Under the pieces are notes generated by a model. It was not told where the DNA came from. It saw only the letters and a program-made list of their open reading frames with translations, and did no database searches. The position numbers and the translations under genes are program-made. Positions 5,254-6,571 of a DNA stretch of 6,571 bases are shown here, in pieces. The stretch comes from Pseudomonadota bacterium (lineage in GTDB: Bacteria > Pseudomonadota > Alphaproteobacteria > Caulobacterales > Caulobacteraceae): assembly GCA_023445955.1 (NCBI GenBank), contig JAEXJH010000071.1, forward strand, positions 1 to 6,571, given 5' to 3'. The first letter of the stretch is position 1. Every line of letters begins with the position of its first letter.

Positions 5254-6571
5254 CGCGCGGCGCCTGCGGTCGGCTCGGCGGGGAGGTCGACGGTCGGCAG
5301 GCCGGTTCCGAGCAGGGTCTCGATGGCGATCTGGCGATCCAGCAACGCGTTCTCAAGCGTCATGATCTCCTCCTCCTTGGCGAAGCGGTTGGAGACGAGG
5401 TCGACATAGCCGCGCTCGTCCAGGCGGGCGGCGGCGAAGGCCGTCCGGGCGTTGTCGGCCGCGGCCTGGGCCGCCGGCAGGTCTCGGCGCGCGATGGCCA
5501 GCTGCGTCGAGAGCTGCTCGATCTCGGCCAGCATGGCCCCGACCTCGCCGTGGATGGCGGCCAGGCGAGCGGCGTATTCGGCGTGCAGCTGGGCGCGGGT
5601 GGCGTTGGCGATGGCTACGCCACCCTGGTTGCGGTCGAAGATCGGCAGGCCTAGCGACAGGTTGGGGCCGCCGTTGACGACGTGGGCGTTGTCGCTGTTG
5701 ATCCCGGCTCCCAGCGTCAGGCTGGGGAACTGGGCCAGGATTTGCGCGCGCACCGTCTCGTCGGCGGCCGCGTAGCCCAGGCGCAGCGCCAACAGATCGG
5801 GGCGGCGGTTGGCCAGGTCCGGCAGACCGGCGCGGATGGCGACCGGATCGAAGGCGGGCAGGTCGGGATCGGAAGCCAGGGACAGTGATGCGTCGGGCGA
5901 CAGACCCAGCAGGGCGTTGAGCTGATGTCGCAGGGCCAGCCGCTTCTGGTCGACGCTATCAAGGGCCGTGCGGGCGAACTGCAGGGCCACGCGGTCGGGC
6001 GCGATGCTGGTCAGGGTCAGATTGCCGGCCGCCAGGGCTCTGTCCAGGCGAACCTCGCGCTCGGCCAGCAGCTGATAAGCCTCGGCATAGGACGGTCGGG
6101 CCCGGTCGGTCAGGATCAGGTCGGTCGCCAGTTGGCGCGCGCGTCCGGCGACCTGCCATTCCTGCCAGACGACGTCGGCCGCAACCTGGTCGCGGCTGTC
6201 GTTCGCGGCCCGACGGCGCGGGGCGTAGGTGATCAGAGCCTTGATGTCCTGTGAAAGGCCGATGCTCCAGGCCGAGGCCGTGCCGGCGCCCGAGATCAGC
6301 GGCAGGAGCGAGGCGCTCAGGCTGGGATTGGGCAAGGCGCTGGCCTGCTGGGCCTGGCCCGCGGCGACCTCGCGCCGCAAGCGCACGGCTTTCAGGTCGG
6401 GATTGTTCGCCAAGGCTAAGGCGACGACCTGCTCGACGGATAGCGGCGTGGACGCCGATGCGGGCGTGGCCAGCGCGGCGACGTCCGGCGCCAGCGCCAG
6501 CGCTGCGGGAAGGGGGAGGGGCGCGTAGTGGGCGCAGCCGGCCAGGAGCGCGGCGCAGCACGGCGCCGTCG
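5250..6571 (-). CDS. Outer-membrane factor lipoprotein, CzcC/CusC-like (OEP family), 5' end cut off
   Basis: This is the outer-membrane channel of the tripartite pump. The open frame reaches the right edge, so the start codon lies beyond 6571; 439 residues to the stop are visible. The first visible residues are TAPCCAALLAGC, the end of a lipoprotein signal with lipobox LAGC (Cys codon 6536-6534), so only a few N-terminal codons are missing. Two OEP repeats follow. The first begins at about visible residue 46 (LSVEQVVALALANNPDLKAV). The second begins with the NRRPDLLAL segment and contains SLGLPIFDRNQGG, a motif typical of CzcC-type channels. Long Ala/Gln/Glu-rich helices in each half fit the periplasmic tunnel. 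A TTG at 6413 could be taken as a start, but that would remove the lipobox and the first conserved helix. The stop overlaps the adaptor start by 4 bases (ATGA). Confidence 0.92.
   Translation of the reverse strand, partial: TAPCCAALLAGCAHYAPLPLPAALALAPDVAALATPASASTPLSVEQVVALALANNPDLKAVRLRREVAAGQAQQASALPNPSLSASLLPLISGAGTASAWSIGLSQDIKALITYAPRRRAANDSRDQVAADVVWQEWQVAGRARQLATDLILTDRARPSYAEAYQLLAEREVRLDRALAAGNLTLTSIAPDRVALQFARTALDSVDQKRLALRHQLNALLGLSPDASLSLASDPDLPAFDPVAIRAGLPDLANRRPDLLALRLGYAAADETVRAQILAQFPSLTLGAGINSDNAHVVNGGPNLSLGLPIFDRNQGGVAIANATRAQLHAEYAARLAAIHGEVGAMLAEIEQLSTQLAIARRDLPAAQAAADNARTAFAAARLDERGYVDLVSNRFAKEEEIMTLENALLDRQIAIETLLGTGLPTVDLPAEPTAGAAR

Noticed and set aside
1..6571. Mobile elements, CRISPR arrays, tRNA or rRNA genes
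   Set aside because: Apart from the short octamer repeat and small dyads noted above, I saw no terminal inverted repeats, transposase motifs, regularly spaced repeats or RNA gene signatures on either strand.

Overview
The window is GC-rich, and every gene I can support lies on the minus strand, so transcription runs from position 6571 towards position 1. The GC content, the codon use, and the combination of a CzcCBA-like RND efflux operon with an MlaA-family protein suggest an alphaproteobacterium. A Caulobacterales- or Sphingomonadales-like genome is my best guess. This is inferred from protein style only; there is no rRNA or other phylogenetic marker here.

In transcription order, the window opens inside a lipoprotein outer-membrane factor of the CzcC/CusC (OEP) type (6571 to 5250, first codons cut off). 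A periplasmic adaptor lipoprotein of the HlyD/CzcB type follows (5253 to 4225), then a full-length RND inner-membrane transporter (4225 to 1175). These three genes overlap by a few bases (ATGA and GTGATG junctions) and form one translationally coupled tripartite efflux operon in czcC-czcB-czcA order. The three proteins should assemble into a channel from the inner membrane through the periplasm to the outside, powered by the proton gradient. The substrate is not evident. The outer-membrane factor carries the CzcC-like PIFDRNQG motif. The transporter, however, has an AcrB-style double Asp in TM4 and a CusA-style Glu in TM10, and the adaptor has almost no Met, His or Cys that could bind metal.

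About 90 bases downstream lies an MlaA/VacJ-family gene (1084 to 266). Family members remove misplaced phospholipids from the outer leaflet of the outer membrane. This copy has a signal peptidase I type leader and a proline-rich linker instead of a lipobox. The 90-base gap holds a small hairpin with a C(UUCG)G tetraloop and an 8-base direct repeat. The same-strand layout suggests co-transcription with the pump, but that is an inference.

A 119-base gap (147-265) with an AT-rich tract, an imperfect dyad and a strong Shine-Dalgarno site leads into the first 48 codons of an exported protein that runs off the left edge (146 to 1). I found no mobile elements, CRISPR arrays, tRNA or rRNA genes. The long plus-strand open frames are antisense shadows. 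The region looks like an ordinary chromosomal efflux locus. Its more unusual points are the hybrid proton-relay residues of the pump and the attached non-lipoprotein MlaA.
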